Part shown: in pieces, positions 14,557 through 22,820 of the stretch
How the letters are laid out: each line of letters opens with the position of its first letter
Position numbering within the stretch: position 1 is the stretch's first letter
DNA from: Acidimicrobiales bacterium
GTDB lineage: Bacteria; Actinomycetota; Acidimicrobiia; Acidimicrobiales; Ilumatobacteraceae
Assembly: GCA_947465505.1 (NCBI GenBank)
Contig: CANIBN010000007.1
Coordinates: 1 to 32,443 of the forward strand
Reading direction: 5' to 3'
DNA length: 32,443 nucleotides
Notes under the pieces: generated by a model
The model's input: only the letters and a program-made list of their open reading frames with translations
What the model was told of the DNA's origin: nothing
Databases searched by the model: none
Program-made: the position numbers and the translations under genes

Positions 14557-15375
14557 TCAGCCGATGCCGGGGAAGTCGGGAACGTCGGTACTCACGCGCA
14601 GTGACCAGTTCGGTGAGCGCTTCTCGAGAAACGCCGTAACCCCTTCGCGGGCATCGACCTGACGTCCGAGCCACTCGAACGGAGCGGACTCGGCTCTCAT
14701 CATGGAACGCAGTGCCGGTGCCACATCGGCCCACAGCAGTTGCTTCGTCAGGGCCACCGAGGCAGGGGCCGCATTCGCAGCAACGTCCTGCGCCCAGGCG
14801 AGCGCTGCCGGAAGCACCTCGCCGGCTGGCAGTGCGCGGGACGCCACGCCCAACTCGGCGAGTTCACGTCCGCTGACCATGCGCCCCGAGAGCAGCAGGT
14901 CGGCGGCGCGCTCGATACCGGCCACCCGCGCAAGGAGGACATGAGCAGCCAGTTCCGGCATCATCCCCCGCCGGACGAAGGCGAACTGGCACTTCGCCTC
15001 CTCGGCAACGAACCGGACGTCGGCGCAGAGCGGGTAGGTGATACCGACGCCGACGGCGTGACCGTTGATGGCAGCAATGACGGGTTTGCGTATCTGCCAA
15101 GGCAGCACGAACTCGGTTCCCACCGCCTCGTCACGGTCTCGTTCCTCGCTGTCGAAGGTGTTGCCTCCTGAACTGAGGTCTGCTCCCGCACAGAAGGCTC
15201 GTCCCGTCCCCGTGAGCACCACCACGCGCACGTCGTCATCCTCGTGGGCAGCCATGAGGGCCGTCGAGAGTTCTCGGCCCATCCGGGCAGTCCACGAGTT
15301 CATCTGCTCCGGTCGGTTGAGCGTGACGAGCATGACGCCGTCGTTCACTGCCACGGTGATCTGCTGATACTCCAT
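14557..15375 (-). CDS. Enoyl-CoA hydratase/isomerase family protein
   Basis: A 272-residue crotonase-fold protein acting on an acyl-CoA; the substrate is unknown. Oxyanion-hole segments are FCAGADLSSGG (about 66-76) and INGHAVGVGI; the region after it, RGMMPELAAHVLL and LLLSGRMVSGRELAELG, is typical for the family. A glutamate in PELA fits one catalytic position. The ORF extends upstream, but ATG at 15375 starts directly with the domain (MEYQQITVAV) and has TAGGGT seven bases before it, a leaderless-style -10. Divergent from the acyltransferase gene. A second, related enzyme is encoded at 23553-24332. Confidence 0.88.
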   Translation of the reverse strand: MEYQQITVAVNDGVMLVTLNRPEQMNSWTARMGRELSTALMAAHEDDDVRVVVLTGTGRAFCAGADLSSGGNTFDSEERDRDEAVGTEFVLPWQIRKPVIAAINGHAVGVGITYPLCADVRFVAEEAKCQFAFVRRGMMPELAAHVLLARVAGIERAADLLLSGRMVSGRELAELGVASRALPAGEVLPAALAWAQDVAANAAPASVALTKQLLWADVAPALRSMMRAESAPFEWLGRQVDAREGVTAFLEKRSPNWSLRVSTDVPDFPGIG

Positions 15376-15382
15376 AGTTGTG

Positions 15383-15388
15383 ACCCTA
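15383..15388 (-). promoter_or_regulatory. Possible -10 element of the crotonase gene (leaderless)
   Basis: TAGGGT on the minus strand, seven bases before the ATG at 15375, with no Shine-Dalgarno close by and no clear -35. Confidence 0.4.
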
Positions 15389-15460
15389 GGCCGCACAAGG
15401 CTCGACATCTGCGGGTCGGGGTGTCCCGAGTGCGGGCGGGCTGCGTGAGAACATGGGCGG

Positions 15461-17998
15461 ATGGTCGTTGGCGATCCCTTCCTCGACCCGGCGCGTCCCG
15501 GAGGCAGTGGCGGCGGCCCGCGTGGCCCGTACCGACCCGAACCTCGTGCCGATCGGCCACCGCCGTTGGCACCCAAGGGTCGGCGGGCCCGACCCCAACC
15601 ATCGCCCGTCCCGGCACCCGAGCGACCGGCACCCGAGCGCGCTCCTCGAGAGGCGCCGCCGCGCTCCCCGCAAGCACGCCAGAGCCCTCAGCAACGAGTG
15701 CCCCAGTCATCGGCTCGAGCGACGTCCGGGGCGGGACTGGACTGGCGCAACGAACGCCCTGCGCCGCGACAACGACCGAACCGCCCAGCACAAACGGGCC
15801 ACGACGCCCACGACGCCGGTGCAAACACCTTCCGCCCAGACATCGAGGGACTGCGCGCCATCGCGGTGCTCTTGGTCATCGCCTACCACTTCAAACTCGG
15901 ACCGTTCCACGGTGGACTCGTGGGCGTCGACGTCTTCTTCGTCCTTTCGGGCTTTCTCATTACGTCGCTGCTCATTCGCGAACTGCAGAGCACCAACGAC
16001 ATCTCGCTTCCCAACTTCTGGGCGCGCCGCTCCCGACGGCTACTTCCGGCGTCGTGCCTTGTCATCGTCGTCACGCTCGTGGCGGCTCGTTCGATGCTCT
16101 CACCGATCGCGCTGAAAGAAGTCGGACACGATGCGCTCGCAGCGGCCCTCTTCGTCATCAACATTGCGCTCGGCAGACGCAACAGTGATTACCTCGGCGC
16201 ACAGGCCGCCGCTGCCTCGCCCTCTCCCCTGCTGCACTTCTGGTCACTCGCGCTGGAGGAGCAGTTCTACGTGGTGTGGCCCGTTCTCGTGTTGCTGGCC
16301 GGCAGGGCGCGAGACCGCATGCGAGCAATCGCGGGACTCATCATCGGACTCGGCCTCGTGTCCTTCATCGCCTGTCTCTGGTACACGAAGAACTCGCCGG
16401 TGTGGGCGTTCTATCTGCTGCCCACTCGTGCCTGGGAACTACTGGCAGGCGCGGCTCTTGCAGTGTTCGGCGCCCGCGTGGTGCGGATTCCCGAGCAGGT
16501 CCGGGCGGTCGTCGGATGGGCCGGAATCGTCGGAATCCTCATCGCCTCGCTGATCATCAGCGACAGCACCACGTTCCCAGGCTTTGCAGCACTACTACCT
16601 GTGCTCTCCACGGTGGCAGTCGTCGGCGTCGGTGGAACCATCACGCGAAACGGTCCGCTGATGCTGCTCCGGGCCCGGCCCCTGCAGTGGGTCGGGAAAC
16701 GTTCCTACGCCATCTACCTCTGGCACTGGCCGGTATTCATCCTCGCCGATGCCAAGTGGGGACCGCTCAACCCCTTGCAGCGCATCGGAGCGGTGGCGAT
16801 CGCCGGTTCACTCGCAGCGATTTCCTACATCGTCGTCGAGGACCCCGTACGCCACGCATCGTGGCTCTCCGGACAGGCCCGACGAGCGCTCGCCGTCGGT
16901 GCCTGCTTGGTCGCCGCCGGCGCCATCGGGGGCGTGCTCACCTACCGCGCCGAGGTGCGCACGAGTGGGGGTGGCGATGTCGCTGCACCAGACCTCGGTC
17001 TCGGCGAGACCGACTCCACGGTTGCCGAGTCCACCGAATCGACCTCACCCACCGACTCGACCGCACCCACCGAGTCGTCGGGGAGCACAGCACCACCAGC
17101 GACCGGCCAGATCCCCGGCGCACTCGATCCAGACAGGGTCTTCACGCTCGACGAACTCATCGCCCGCAACGAGAAGGTGCTCGAGGCAGCCCTCCGGTCC
17201 AACGACGTTCCCTCGAATCTCACGCCGAGTTTCGGCAAGATCGCGAAGGATCTCCCGGTGCTGTACACCGACGGTTGCCTGCTCGACCCCGGACAGATCG
17301 AGTCAGGGGTGTGCACCTATGGCGCCACCAACGGAACGGTCACCGTTGCACTGGTTGGCGACTCGCACGCCGCCCAGTGGTTCCCGGCCGTCGAGGCAGT
17401 CGCACAGAAGCACGGATGGAAACTCGTCGTGCTCCTGAAGAAGGGCTGCGCGATGGCCGAATTCGTCACCTACGACGAAGCGAACCGCAAGCGCACCGAG
17501 TGCGGTCCCTGGCGAAAGGCAGTCCTCGCCCGGCTCGAGGCCGAGAACCCCTCGCTGGTGCTCGCTGGCTCGTACCGCTACCGGCTGACGAACCGGCCCG
17601 CGAAGTCCAATGCCCGCAGCCAGTGGCTCGCCGCCCTCACACCGACGATGAAGGACCTCCGAGCGCTCACCAAGCAACTGATCCTCATCGGTGACATTCC
17701 GCATCCCGAGTCGTGGCCGGCGAAGTGCCTGTCCAACAACCTCACCTCGGCGCAGGACTGCCTCATCGACCGCTCCAAGGCAGAACGAAAGCCCGTCATG
17801 GACGCCGAGATCGAGGCAGCCAAGACCGCTGATGCGACGTACATGAGGGTCAGCGACTGGATGTGCAACCTGCAGCAGTGCGCAGTGATGCTCGGAAACA
17901 TTCAGATGTACCGAGACGACAACCACATTGGCGCAACGGCCGCCCGCTACTTCGCACCGTTCGTCGAGGCCGTCACGGTGCCGTTGCTGCAAGCCTGA
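15461..17998 (+). CDS. OafA/YrhL-type acyltransferase with SGNH domain
   Basis: A predicted 845-residue membrane O-acyltransferase. Residues 1-124 are a Pro/Arg/Ala-rich, likely disordered cytoplasmic extension. The acyltransferase-3 domain starts at RPDIEGLRAIAVL (125-137), has the essential-type histidine in AYH (141-143), VGVDVFFVLSGFLI, and FWSLALEEQFYVVWP, and about ten membrane helices to roughly residue 500. A Ser/Thr-rich linker (about 520-560) precedes an extracytoplasmic SGNH domain with GDSHAAQW (633-640, S635) and the C-terminal D-x-x-H at 819-822. Such proteins acetylate cell-surface polysaccharide or peptidoglycan; the target is unknown. The ATG has GGGCGG just upstream. The next gene starts 17 bases after its stop. 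Confidence 0.92.
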   Translation: MVVGDPFLDPARPGGSGGGPRGPYRPEPRADRPPPLAPKGRRARPQPSPVPAPERPAPERAPREAPPRSPQARQSPQQRVPQSSARATSGAGLDWRNERPAPRQRPNRPAQTGHDAHDAGANTFRPDIEGLRAIAVLLVIAYHFKLGPFHGGLVGVDVFFVLSGFLITSLLIRELQSTNDISLPNFWARRSRRLLPASCLVIVVTLVAARSMLSPIALKEVGHDALAAALFVINIALGRRNSDYLGAQAAAASPSPLLHFWSLALEEQFYVVWPVLVLLAGRARDRMRAIAGLIIGLGLVSFIACLWYTKNSPVWAFYLLPTRAWELLAGAALAVFGARVVRIPEQVRAVVGWAGIVGILIASLIISDSTTFPGFAALLPVLSTVAVVGVGGTITRNGPLMLLRARPLQWVGKRSYAIYLWHWPVFILADAKWGPLNPLQRIGAVAIAGSLAAISYIVVEDPVRHASWLSGQARRALAVGACLVAAGAIGGVLTYRAEVRTSGGGDVAAPDLGLGETDSTVAESTESTSPTDSTAPTESSGSTAPPATGQIPGALDPDRVFTLDELIARNEKVLEAALRSNDVPSNLTPSFGKIAKDLPVLYTDGCLLDPGQIESGVCTYGATNGTVTVALVGDSHAAQWFPAVEAVAQKHGWKLVVLLKKGCAMAEFVTYDEANRKRTECGPWRKAVLARLEAENPSLVLAGSYRYRLTNRPAKSNARSQWLAALTPTMKDLRALTKQLILIGDIPHPESWPAKCLSNNLTSAQDCLIDRSKAERKPVMDAEIEAAKTADATYMRVSDWMCNLQQCAVMLGNIQMYRDDNHIGATAARYFAPFVEAVTVPLLQA

Positions 17999-18002
17999 CC
18001 CG

Positions 18003-18008
18003 TACGCT
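18003..18008 (+). promoter_or_regulatory. Possible -10 element of the molybdoenzyme gene (leaderless)
   Basis: TACGCT, seven bases before the ATG at 18016 and directly after the acyltransferase stop codon. No Shine-Dalgarno is visible. The identical hexamer precedes the RNA methyltransferase gene at 22081. Confidence 0.45.
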
Positions 18009-18015
18009 TTCGACC

Positions 18016-19626
18016 ATGGATCCTGCCGTCGAGGCCACACCTGATCCACTCCCCCGCACCCGGATCCGGCCGCCGTGGTACTGGGGTTCGCTCACCGGCT
18101 TGCTCGCAGGCTTTCTGGCGGTCGGGATCGGCCTGCTCACTGCGCAGTGGTTCAGCGTGTCCACGCCCACCGATGCGGTCGCCAGTGCGTTCATCGATCG
18201 CGTGCCGAAGTGGTTGAAGAACCTGGCGATCGACTGGTTCGGGACCAACGACAAAGTCGCCCTACGCGTGGGCATGTACGTCGTGATCGGACTCCTCGCT
18301 GTGCTCATCGGATGGCGATCGCTGCGTGCTCGTTGGATTGGGGTTTCCGGGTTTCTTGCGTTCGGATTTCTCGGGATGCTCTGCGTCCTCGACCGGCCAC
18401 GTTCCTCGTTCGCCGCGGTCATGCCTGTTGCACTGGCCACTCTCTCGGGGATCGCCGCGCTCCTGACGATGCTCGCCGCGCTCGATCGACAGTGGCGAGC
18501 CACACACTTCCCCCAACGGTCCCGGGTACCCCTCGGTCTCGATCGCCGGGGGTTCCTCGCTGTGGGCGGTTCGGTGGCTCTCGCTGCCGTCGGCACCACG
18601 ATTGCGGGGTCCGCGCTCGAGACCAACCGCGTGCGACGACTTCGCGCATCGGCCCCTGGGGCACTACCCCCGGTTGCCGAGTCCGAGACACGCGCCAGTG
18701 TCTCGTCCACCATCGATACGAACAGTGCCGCCGCCGCTATCGAGGCCGAGACACCGTTCATCACACCGAACGACAAGTTCTACCGAATCGATACTGCCGT
18801 GTCGTTTCCGAACGTGTCGGCCGACAACTGGAAACTGCGCATCCACGGACTGGTGAACCGTGAGCTGACGCTCAACTATGCGGACGTGCTTGCACGCCCA
18901 CAGGTCGAACGAACCGTGACGCTCGCGTGTGTCTCCAACGAGGTCGGCGGGGATCTCGTTGGCACTGCGTCTTGGCAGGGAATCCCACTCGCCGAACTGT
19001 TCCACGAGGCTGGTGTGCAATCAAGCGCACAGCAGGTGTTCTGCACCAGTGCCGATGGATGGACGTGCGGTTTCCCGGTCGAGGCCGTGTTCGACGGCAG
19101 AGAACCGATGCTGGTCATCGGCATGAACGGCGAACCGCTTCCCATTCAGCACGGATTCCCCGCACGACTCGTGGTGCCGGGGCTGTACGGCTACGTGTCG
19201 GCAACCAAGTGGCTCACCGACATCCACCTCACCACGTGGGACGATGAAGCGGGGTATTGGACCACTCGTGGTTGGTCTGTCGAGGCGCCCATCAAGGCAC
19301 AGAGTCGTATCGACGTCCCCCGGCGCGGCGCAGACCTGCAGGCCGGAACGATCGTGCTCGGCGGAGTTGCCTGGGCCCACCGGCACGGGATCGACAGGGT
19401 CGAGGTGCGGATCGACGAGGGGCCCTGGGTGGCCACCACCCTCGACTCACGCGGCGACCTCGACACCTGGCGACAGTGGTTCTACGTCTGGGACGCAACT
19501 GCTGGCAAGCACCGCGTGACGGTGCGAACCGTCGATGGGTCCGGAGCAGTGCAGACCGACGAGATCCAATCGCCCGACCCCGACGGTGCCACCGGCCACC
19601 ACTCACGACGATTCACCGTTCGCTGA
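18016..19626 (+). CDS. Membrane-anchored molybdopterin oxidoreductase (sulfite oxidase family)
   Basis: A 536-residue protein with about four N-terminal membrane helices (roughly 23-43, 83-101, 105-125, 133-155), then a twin-arginine-like segment DRRGFLAVGGSVALAAVG (176-193) in the middle of the chain, and a sulfite-oxidase-type molybdopterin domain (about 245-430) with the expected metal cysteine C305 in TLACVSNEVGGDLVG, QHGFPARLVVPGLYGY, and a C-terminal dimerisation-like beta domain. The catalytic domain would face outside. The donor substrate and partner are not known; mycobacterial relatives with this architecture exist. The in-frame extension upstream to 17863 lies inside the acyltransferase gene and is rejected in favour of ATG 18016. 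Confidence 0.88.
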   Translation: MDPAVEATPDPLPRTRIRPPWYWGSLTGLLAGFLAVGIGLLTAQWFSVSTPTDAVASAFIDRVPKWLKNLAIDWFGTNDKVALRVGMYVVIGLLAVLIGWRSLRARWIGVSGFLAFGFLGMLCVLDRPRSSFAAVMPVALATLSGIAALLTMLAALDRQWRATHFPQRSRVPLGLDRRGFLAVGGSVALAAVGTTIAGSALETNRVRRLRASAPGALPPVAESETRASVSSTIDTNSAAAAIEAETPFITPNDKFYRIDTAVSFPNVSADNWKLRIHGLVNRELTLNYADVLARPQVERTVTLACVSNEVGGDLVGTASWQGIPLAELFHEAGVQSSAQQVFCTSADGWTCGFPVEAVFDGREPMLVIGMNGEPLPIQHGFPARLVVPGLYGYVSATKWLTDIHLTTWDDEAGYWTTRGWSVEAPIKAQSRIDVPRRGADLQAGTIVLGGVAWAHRHGIDRVEVRIDEGPWVATTLDSRGDLDTWRQWFYVWDATAGKHRVTVRTVDGSGAVQTDEIQSPDPDGATGHHSRRFTVR

Positions 19627-19635
19627 CCCGTTCTC

Positions 19636-19673
19636 ACCGGCTAGTCAGTCAGGCCGGTCAGTCAGGCCGGTCA
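19636..19673 (+). repeat. 13-bp tandem repeat forming alternative hairpins after the molybdoenzyme gene
   Basis: GTCAGTCAGGCCG occurs at 19644-19656 and 19657-19669 with a third partial unit GTCA. The arm ACCGGC at 19636-19641 can pair with GCCGGT at either 19653-19658 or 19666-19671. It lies 10 bases after the stop codon and probably acts as a terminator; no U-tract follows. The rest of the 133-base gap to the next gene holds only the possible -10 at 19742. Confidence 0.6.
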
Positions 19674-19741
19674 CCCAAGCCGTGCGTCAGGTATTCGCAC
19701 AGTGGTAACACGGCGAAACGATTGGGGGCAAGGCGTCGGAC

Positions 19742-19747
19742 TACGGT
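19742..19747 (+). promoter_or_regulatory. Possible -10 element of the first flavodoxin-fold gene
   Basis: TACGGT, twelve bases before the ATG at 19760, which would give a leader of about five bases. No Shine-Dalgarno is visible. Confidence 0.35.
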
Positions 19748-19759
19748 GACCCCACCGTT

Positions 19760-20341
19760 ATGCGCATCACCGTCGTGCACGCTCATCCCTCGACCACCAG
19801 CTTCAGCCGTGCCGTACTCGACACCGTGCTCGACTCGTTGAGCGGTCACGAGGTGGACGTGTGCGACCTGTACGCAGACAACTTTCATCCGGTACTCACC
19901 GAACCGGAGCACCGTGAGTACCTCGGGAACGACCCGATCCAAGATCCGCTCGTGGCGCGTTATGCCGAATACGTGAGACGAGCAGAGGCAATCGTGTTCG
20001 TCTACCCAACGTGGTGGTCGGGTCTCCCCGCCATGGTCAAGGGTTGGTTCGACCGGGTCCTCGTACAGGGCGTGGCATTCAGCTTTGACGACAAGCACCG
20101 CATCCAACCGGAACTCCGACACCTCCGGCGTATCGCGGGTGTCACCACGTACGGCTCGTCGAGACTCGTCACGTTTCTCGGGGTGGACGGTGGACGACGC
20201 ACGTTGCACCGCACGCTCCGTGTGGCCGCCGGTTTTCGCACTCGCACCACGTGGCTCGGCCTGCACCGCATGGATACGGCCACCGATGCACAGCGTCAGC
20301 AGCACCTCGAGCGTGTCCGCAAGGAGTTCGCGTCGTGGTAA
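19760..20341 (+). CDS. NAD(P)H oxidoreductase, flavodoxin-like fold (copy 1)
   Basis: A 193-residue cytoplasmic flavoprotein of the NQO1/MdaB/KefF-like family that reduces quinones or similar substrates with NAD(P)H. Motifs are ITVVHAHPSTTSFS at the N-terminus (FMN/FAD phosphate loop), CDLYADNFHPVLTEPE, VFVYPTWWSGLPAMVKGWFD (flavin-binding, shared family signature) and the C-terminal helix. It is followed by a clear paralogue that overlaps its last seven bases. Substrate unknown. Confidence 0.88.
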   Translation: MRITVVHAHPSTTSFSRAVLDTVLDSLSGHEVDVCDLYADNFHPVLTEPEHREYLGNDPIQDPLVARYAEYVRRAEAIVFVYPTWWSGLPAMVKGWFDRVLVQGVAFSFDDKHRIQPELRHLRRIAGVTTYGSSRLVTFLGVDGGRRTLHRTLRVAAGFRTRTTWLGLHRMDTATDAQRQQHLERVRKEFASW

Positions 20342-20928
20342 CTGCTCTCGTCGTCTACGTGCACCCCCGCCCCGACGGCTTTGCCGCCGCCGTTCGCGAC
20401 CGGGTGCTGGCCGCGCTCGACGCGGGCGGACACCAGAGCACCGTGCTTGACCTGTACGCGGAAGGGTTCGACCCCCGACTGACTGCCGAGGAACACCGGC
20501 TTCATCGATCGCCGCCCGAGGACAAACCACAGATCGCTGCCCACGTCGCGCTCGTCCGGGCCTGCGACACGCTGGTGCTGGTGTACCCCACGTGGTGGAG
20601 TGCACTACCCGCCATGTTGAAGGGCTGGTTCGAGCGCGTGTGGGTAAACGGCGTCGCTGCTCAGGTTCACGACGACGGGCGGCCTCCCAGCCCGTTGCTC
20701 ACTAACATCCGACGCATCATCGTGGTCACGACACATGGCTCACCCAAATGGCTCAACGCCATCCAAGGTGAGTCGGGCAAGCGATTCGCCAAGCGTTCGC
20801 TTCGGGCCTCGGTGAACCGTCGGTGCAGAGTGCACTGGATCGCGTTCTACGGGATCGACCGCAGCAACCTTGAGGAGCGCGAACGATTCCTCGCCCGGGT
20901 CAGTCGGCGACTCGCTCGAATCTTGTGA
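20335..20928 (+). CDS. NAD(P)H oxidoreductase, flavodoxin-like fold (copy 2)
   Basis: A 197-residue paralogue of the preceding protein, with matching segments VVYVHPRPDGFA, LDLYAEGFDPRLTAEEH and LVYPTWWSALPAMLKGWFERVW. The GTG at 20335 overlaps the previous stop and has AAGGAG eight bases upstream, a strong start signal; the in-frame ATG at 20251 is inside copy 1 and unlikely. The two products may form a heterodimer, since this family is dimeric (inference). The 3' end overlaps the convergent RNA methyltransferase gene by 29 bases. Confidence 0.87.
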   Translation: MVTALVVYVHPRPDGFAAAVRDRVLAALDAGGHQSTVLDLYAEGFDPRLTAEEHRLHRSPPEDKPQIAAHVALVRACDTLVLVYPTWWSALPAMLKGWFERVWVNGVAAQVHDDGRPPSPLLTNIRRIIVVTTHGSPKWLNAIQGESGKRFAKRSLRASVNRRCRVHWIAFYGIDRSNLEERERFLARVSRRLARIL

Positions 20929-22081
20929 CGACCTCTACGTGCGGGGTCTGCGGGAACAGGTCCAACACCTCCGACCCGGCGTGGCGATAGCCGGCGGCAA
21001 CCAGCAGCGCTGCGTCCCGTCCGAGCGACGCAGCATCGCAACTCACGAGCACCAGCAGCTGCGCACCAGTCCGGGCGATCACCGACACGCCATTGCGGCC
21101 GAGTCCAGAACGCGACGGATCCGCTACCACGAGATCCACTCGCTCAGCGTCCCACTCGTCCACGTCACCCTCGATCACCAGTGCCTCGCGACCCACCAGA
21201 TTCAGGCGGGCGTCTGCGACCGAACTCGACGACATCTCCACCGTCACCACGGGCACGTCACGGAACAGGGTGGCGGCAAACAGGCCGATACCTGAATAGA
21301 GGTCCGCCCAGCGAGAAATCCCCGAGGGATCACCTACTGCGCGGCGTACCGCATCGACGAGCAACACAGCGCTGTGTGCGGAGGACTGGAAGAACGAACC
21401 AGCCGATACCTGCAATCGCTGCCCTTCGATCACCTCGGTCAACCGTTCCTGCCGACCCACGGAGACGCCCCTCGGGACGCCCTCCAGTCGAACGTCCGTG
21501 TCCGAAGCGGCGTGCACGACCAACGTCCGTTCACCGGTCGCCTCGCTCACCCGTACCGCCACCTCATCGGCATGTGGGGCACGTACAGCGCCGAGCAGGG
21601 CGGACAGCGCTGGATGGGCAACCGGACAGGCGGCAAGCGGAAGCACCTCGTTGCTCGCAGCACGTCTCAGACCGAGTCGCCCATCGGCCGTAACGCCGGC
21701 CCGAACCGTGGTTCTGTAGCCAAGCGGCGGGACCGACGCCCCGTTGTGCACCTCGGCACCGGGCAGGCGGCCTTGGCGAGCCAATGCATCGCGCACGATG
21801 GCTACCTTCAACGACCGCTGCTCCTCGGGGGCAACGTATTGCCATCCGCAACCGCCACAACCCCTGGCAACCTCCGGACAAGATGGCTCGACGCGGCCCG
21901 CCGCCGCCTCGAGCACCTCGACGGTGCGGGCTCTCCAGAAGTCCCGACCACGGCTCACCACCGATGCGCGCACCCGCTCGCCCGGAAGCGCCCCCGACAC
22001 GAACACCACCCGGCCTGCTGGCTCGTGTGCGATCGCGTCCCCGCCCACGGCGATGCGTTCGACGGTCAGCTCGATATCCAT
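20900..22081 (-). CDS. RNA m5U methyltransferase (TrmA/RlmC/RlmD family)
   Basis: A 393-residue SAM-dependent methyltransferase that makes 5-methyluridine in 23S rRNA or tRNA. N-terminal TRAM domain (about 1-58), then four cysteines in the iron-sulfur pattern C68-x6-C75-x2-C78 and C152, as in RlmD. The SAM site is ADLYSGIGLFAATLF, then ADPSRSGLG, and the nucleophile cysteine sits in VSCDAASLGRD, followed by DLFPQTPHVE. All key residues are present. Which RNA is modified cannot be told from sequence alone. The ATG at 22081 is preceded by TACGCT eight bases upstream, and divergent from rpe with only 39 bases between the start codons. Confidence 0.92.
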   Translation of the reverse strand: MDIELTVERIAVGGDAIAHEPAGRVVFVSGALPGERVRASVVSRGRDFWRARTVEVLEAAAGRVEPSCPEVARGCGGCGWQYVAPEEQRSLKVAIVRDALARQGRLPGAEVHNGASVPPLGYRTTVRAGVTADGRLGLRRAASNEVLPLAACPVAHPALSALLGAVRAPHADEVAVRVSEATGERTLVVHAASDTDVRLEGVPRGVSVGRQERLTEVIEGQRLQVSAGSFFQSSAHSAVLLVDAVRRAVGDPSGISRWADLYSGIGLFAATLFRDVPVVTVEMSSSSVADARLNLVGREALVIEGDVDEWDAERVDLVVADPSRSGLGRNGVSVIARTGAQLLVLVSCDAASLGRDAALLVAAGYRHAGSEVLDLFPQTPHVEVVTRFERVAD

Positions 22082-22089
22082 GGCCCCTG

Positions 22090-22112
22090 AGCGTACGTGC
22101 GCCGGTTAGCGT
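22090..22112. promoter_or_regulatory. Back-to-back -10 elements for the RNA methyltransferase gene and rpe
   Basis: In the 39-base gap, TACGCT (minus, 22090-22095) lies eight bases before the methyltransferase ATG and TAGCGT (plus, 22107-22112) lies eight bases before the rpe ATG. Both fit a leaderless TANNNT arrangement. The two promoters would overlap in their -35 regions. Confidence 0.45.
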
Positions 22113-22120
22113 CAGTACCG

Positions 22121-22792
22121 ATGAGCAGTGCTGTCCAGATCGCCCCGTCCGTCCTTCCGTGCGACTTTGCCAAACTCGGCGAAGAGGTGGCCGCGCTCGA
22201 GGCCGCCGGCGTCGACCGCATCCACTGGGACATCATGGATGGTCAGTTCGTGCCGAACCTCACGATCGGACCAGACGTCGTTGCCTCGGCACGCAAACAC
22301 ACATCGCTCCCGTTCGAAGCACATCTCATGGTGCTCACTGCCGATGCGATGGCCGAGCGCTGGGTGAAGGCTGGCTGCGAGCGCCTCATCGTTCACGCCG
22401 AGGCGTGCACACACCTCCACCGCACGCTCGGGCTCATCAACTCCCTCGGCGCCAAGGCCTCGGTAGTCATCAACCCGGCCACCCCTGCTAGCGCCATCGC
22501 CCACGTGCTCGACCTCATCGACATGGTGCTCGTCATGACGGTGAACCCTGGCTTTGGCGGCCAGGCATACATCGCCAACATGGAGCCCAAGATCCGCGAG
22601 ATACGGGGAATGATCGACCAGAGTGGCCTCCCGATCGACATCGAGGTCGATGGCGGCATCAGCGCCAAGACCATCGCCGCCGCACGCGCCGCAGGCGGCA
22701 ATGTGTTCGTTGCTGGTACCGCACTGTTCCACCACCCGGAAGGACTTGCCGCCGGCGTGGCCGAACTGCGGGCTAAAGCGACCGGGGCCTGA
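22121..22792 (+). CDS. rpe: Ribulose-phosphate 3-epimerase
   Basis: Interconverts ribulose 5-phosphate and xylulose 5-phosphate in the pentose phosphate pathway. The 223-residue TIM barrel has APSVLPCDF, HWDIMDGQFVPNLT, FEAHLMV, MTVNPGFGGQAYI and DIEVDGGI, the metal- and phosphate-binding elements of the family. I take ATG at 22121, which begins the conserved domain, over the ATG at 22097 that has no family similarity before it. There is no Shine-Dalgarno. The stop is 28 bases from the convergent unknown gene at 22821. Confidence 0.96.
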   Translation: MSSAVQIAPSVLPCDFAKLGEEVAALEAAGVDRIHWDIMDGQFVPNLTIGPDVVASARKHTSLPFEAHLMVLTADAMAERWVKAGCERLIVHAEACTHLHRTLGLINSLGAKASVVINPATPASAIAHVLDLIDMVLVMTVNPGFGGQAYIANMEPKIREIRGMIDQSGLPIDIEVDGGISAKTIAAARAAGGNVFVAGTALFHHPEGLAAGVAELRAKATGA

Positions 22793-22820
22793 CCGACGCT
22801 GGAGGGCAGGTGGGGCAGGT

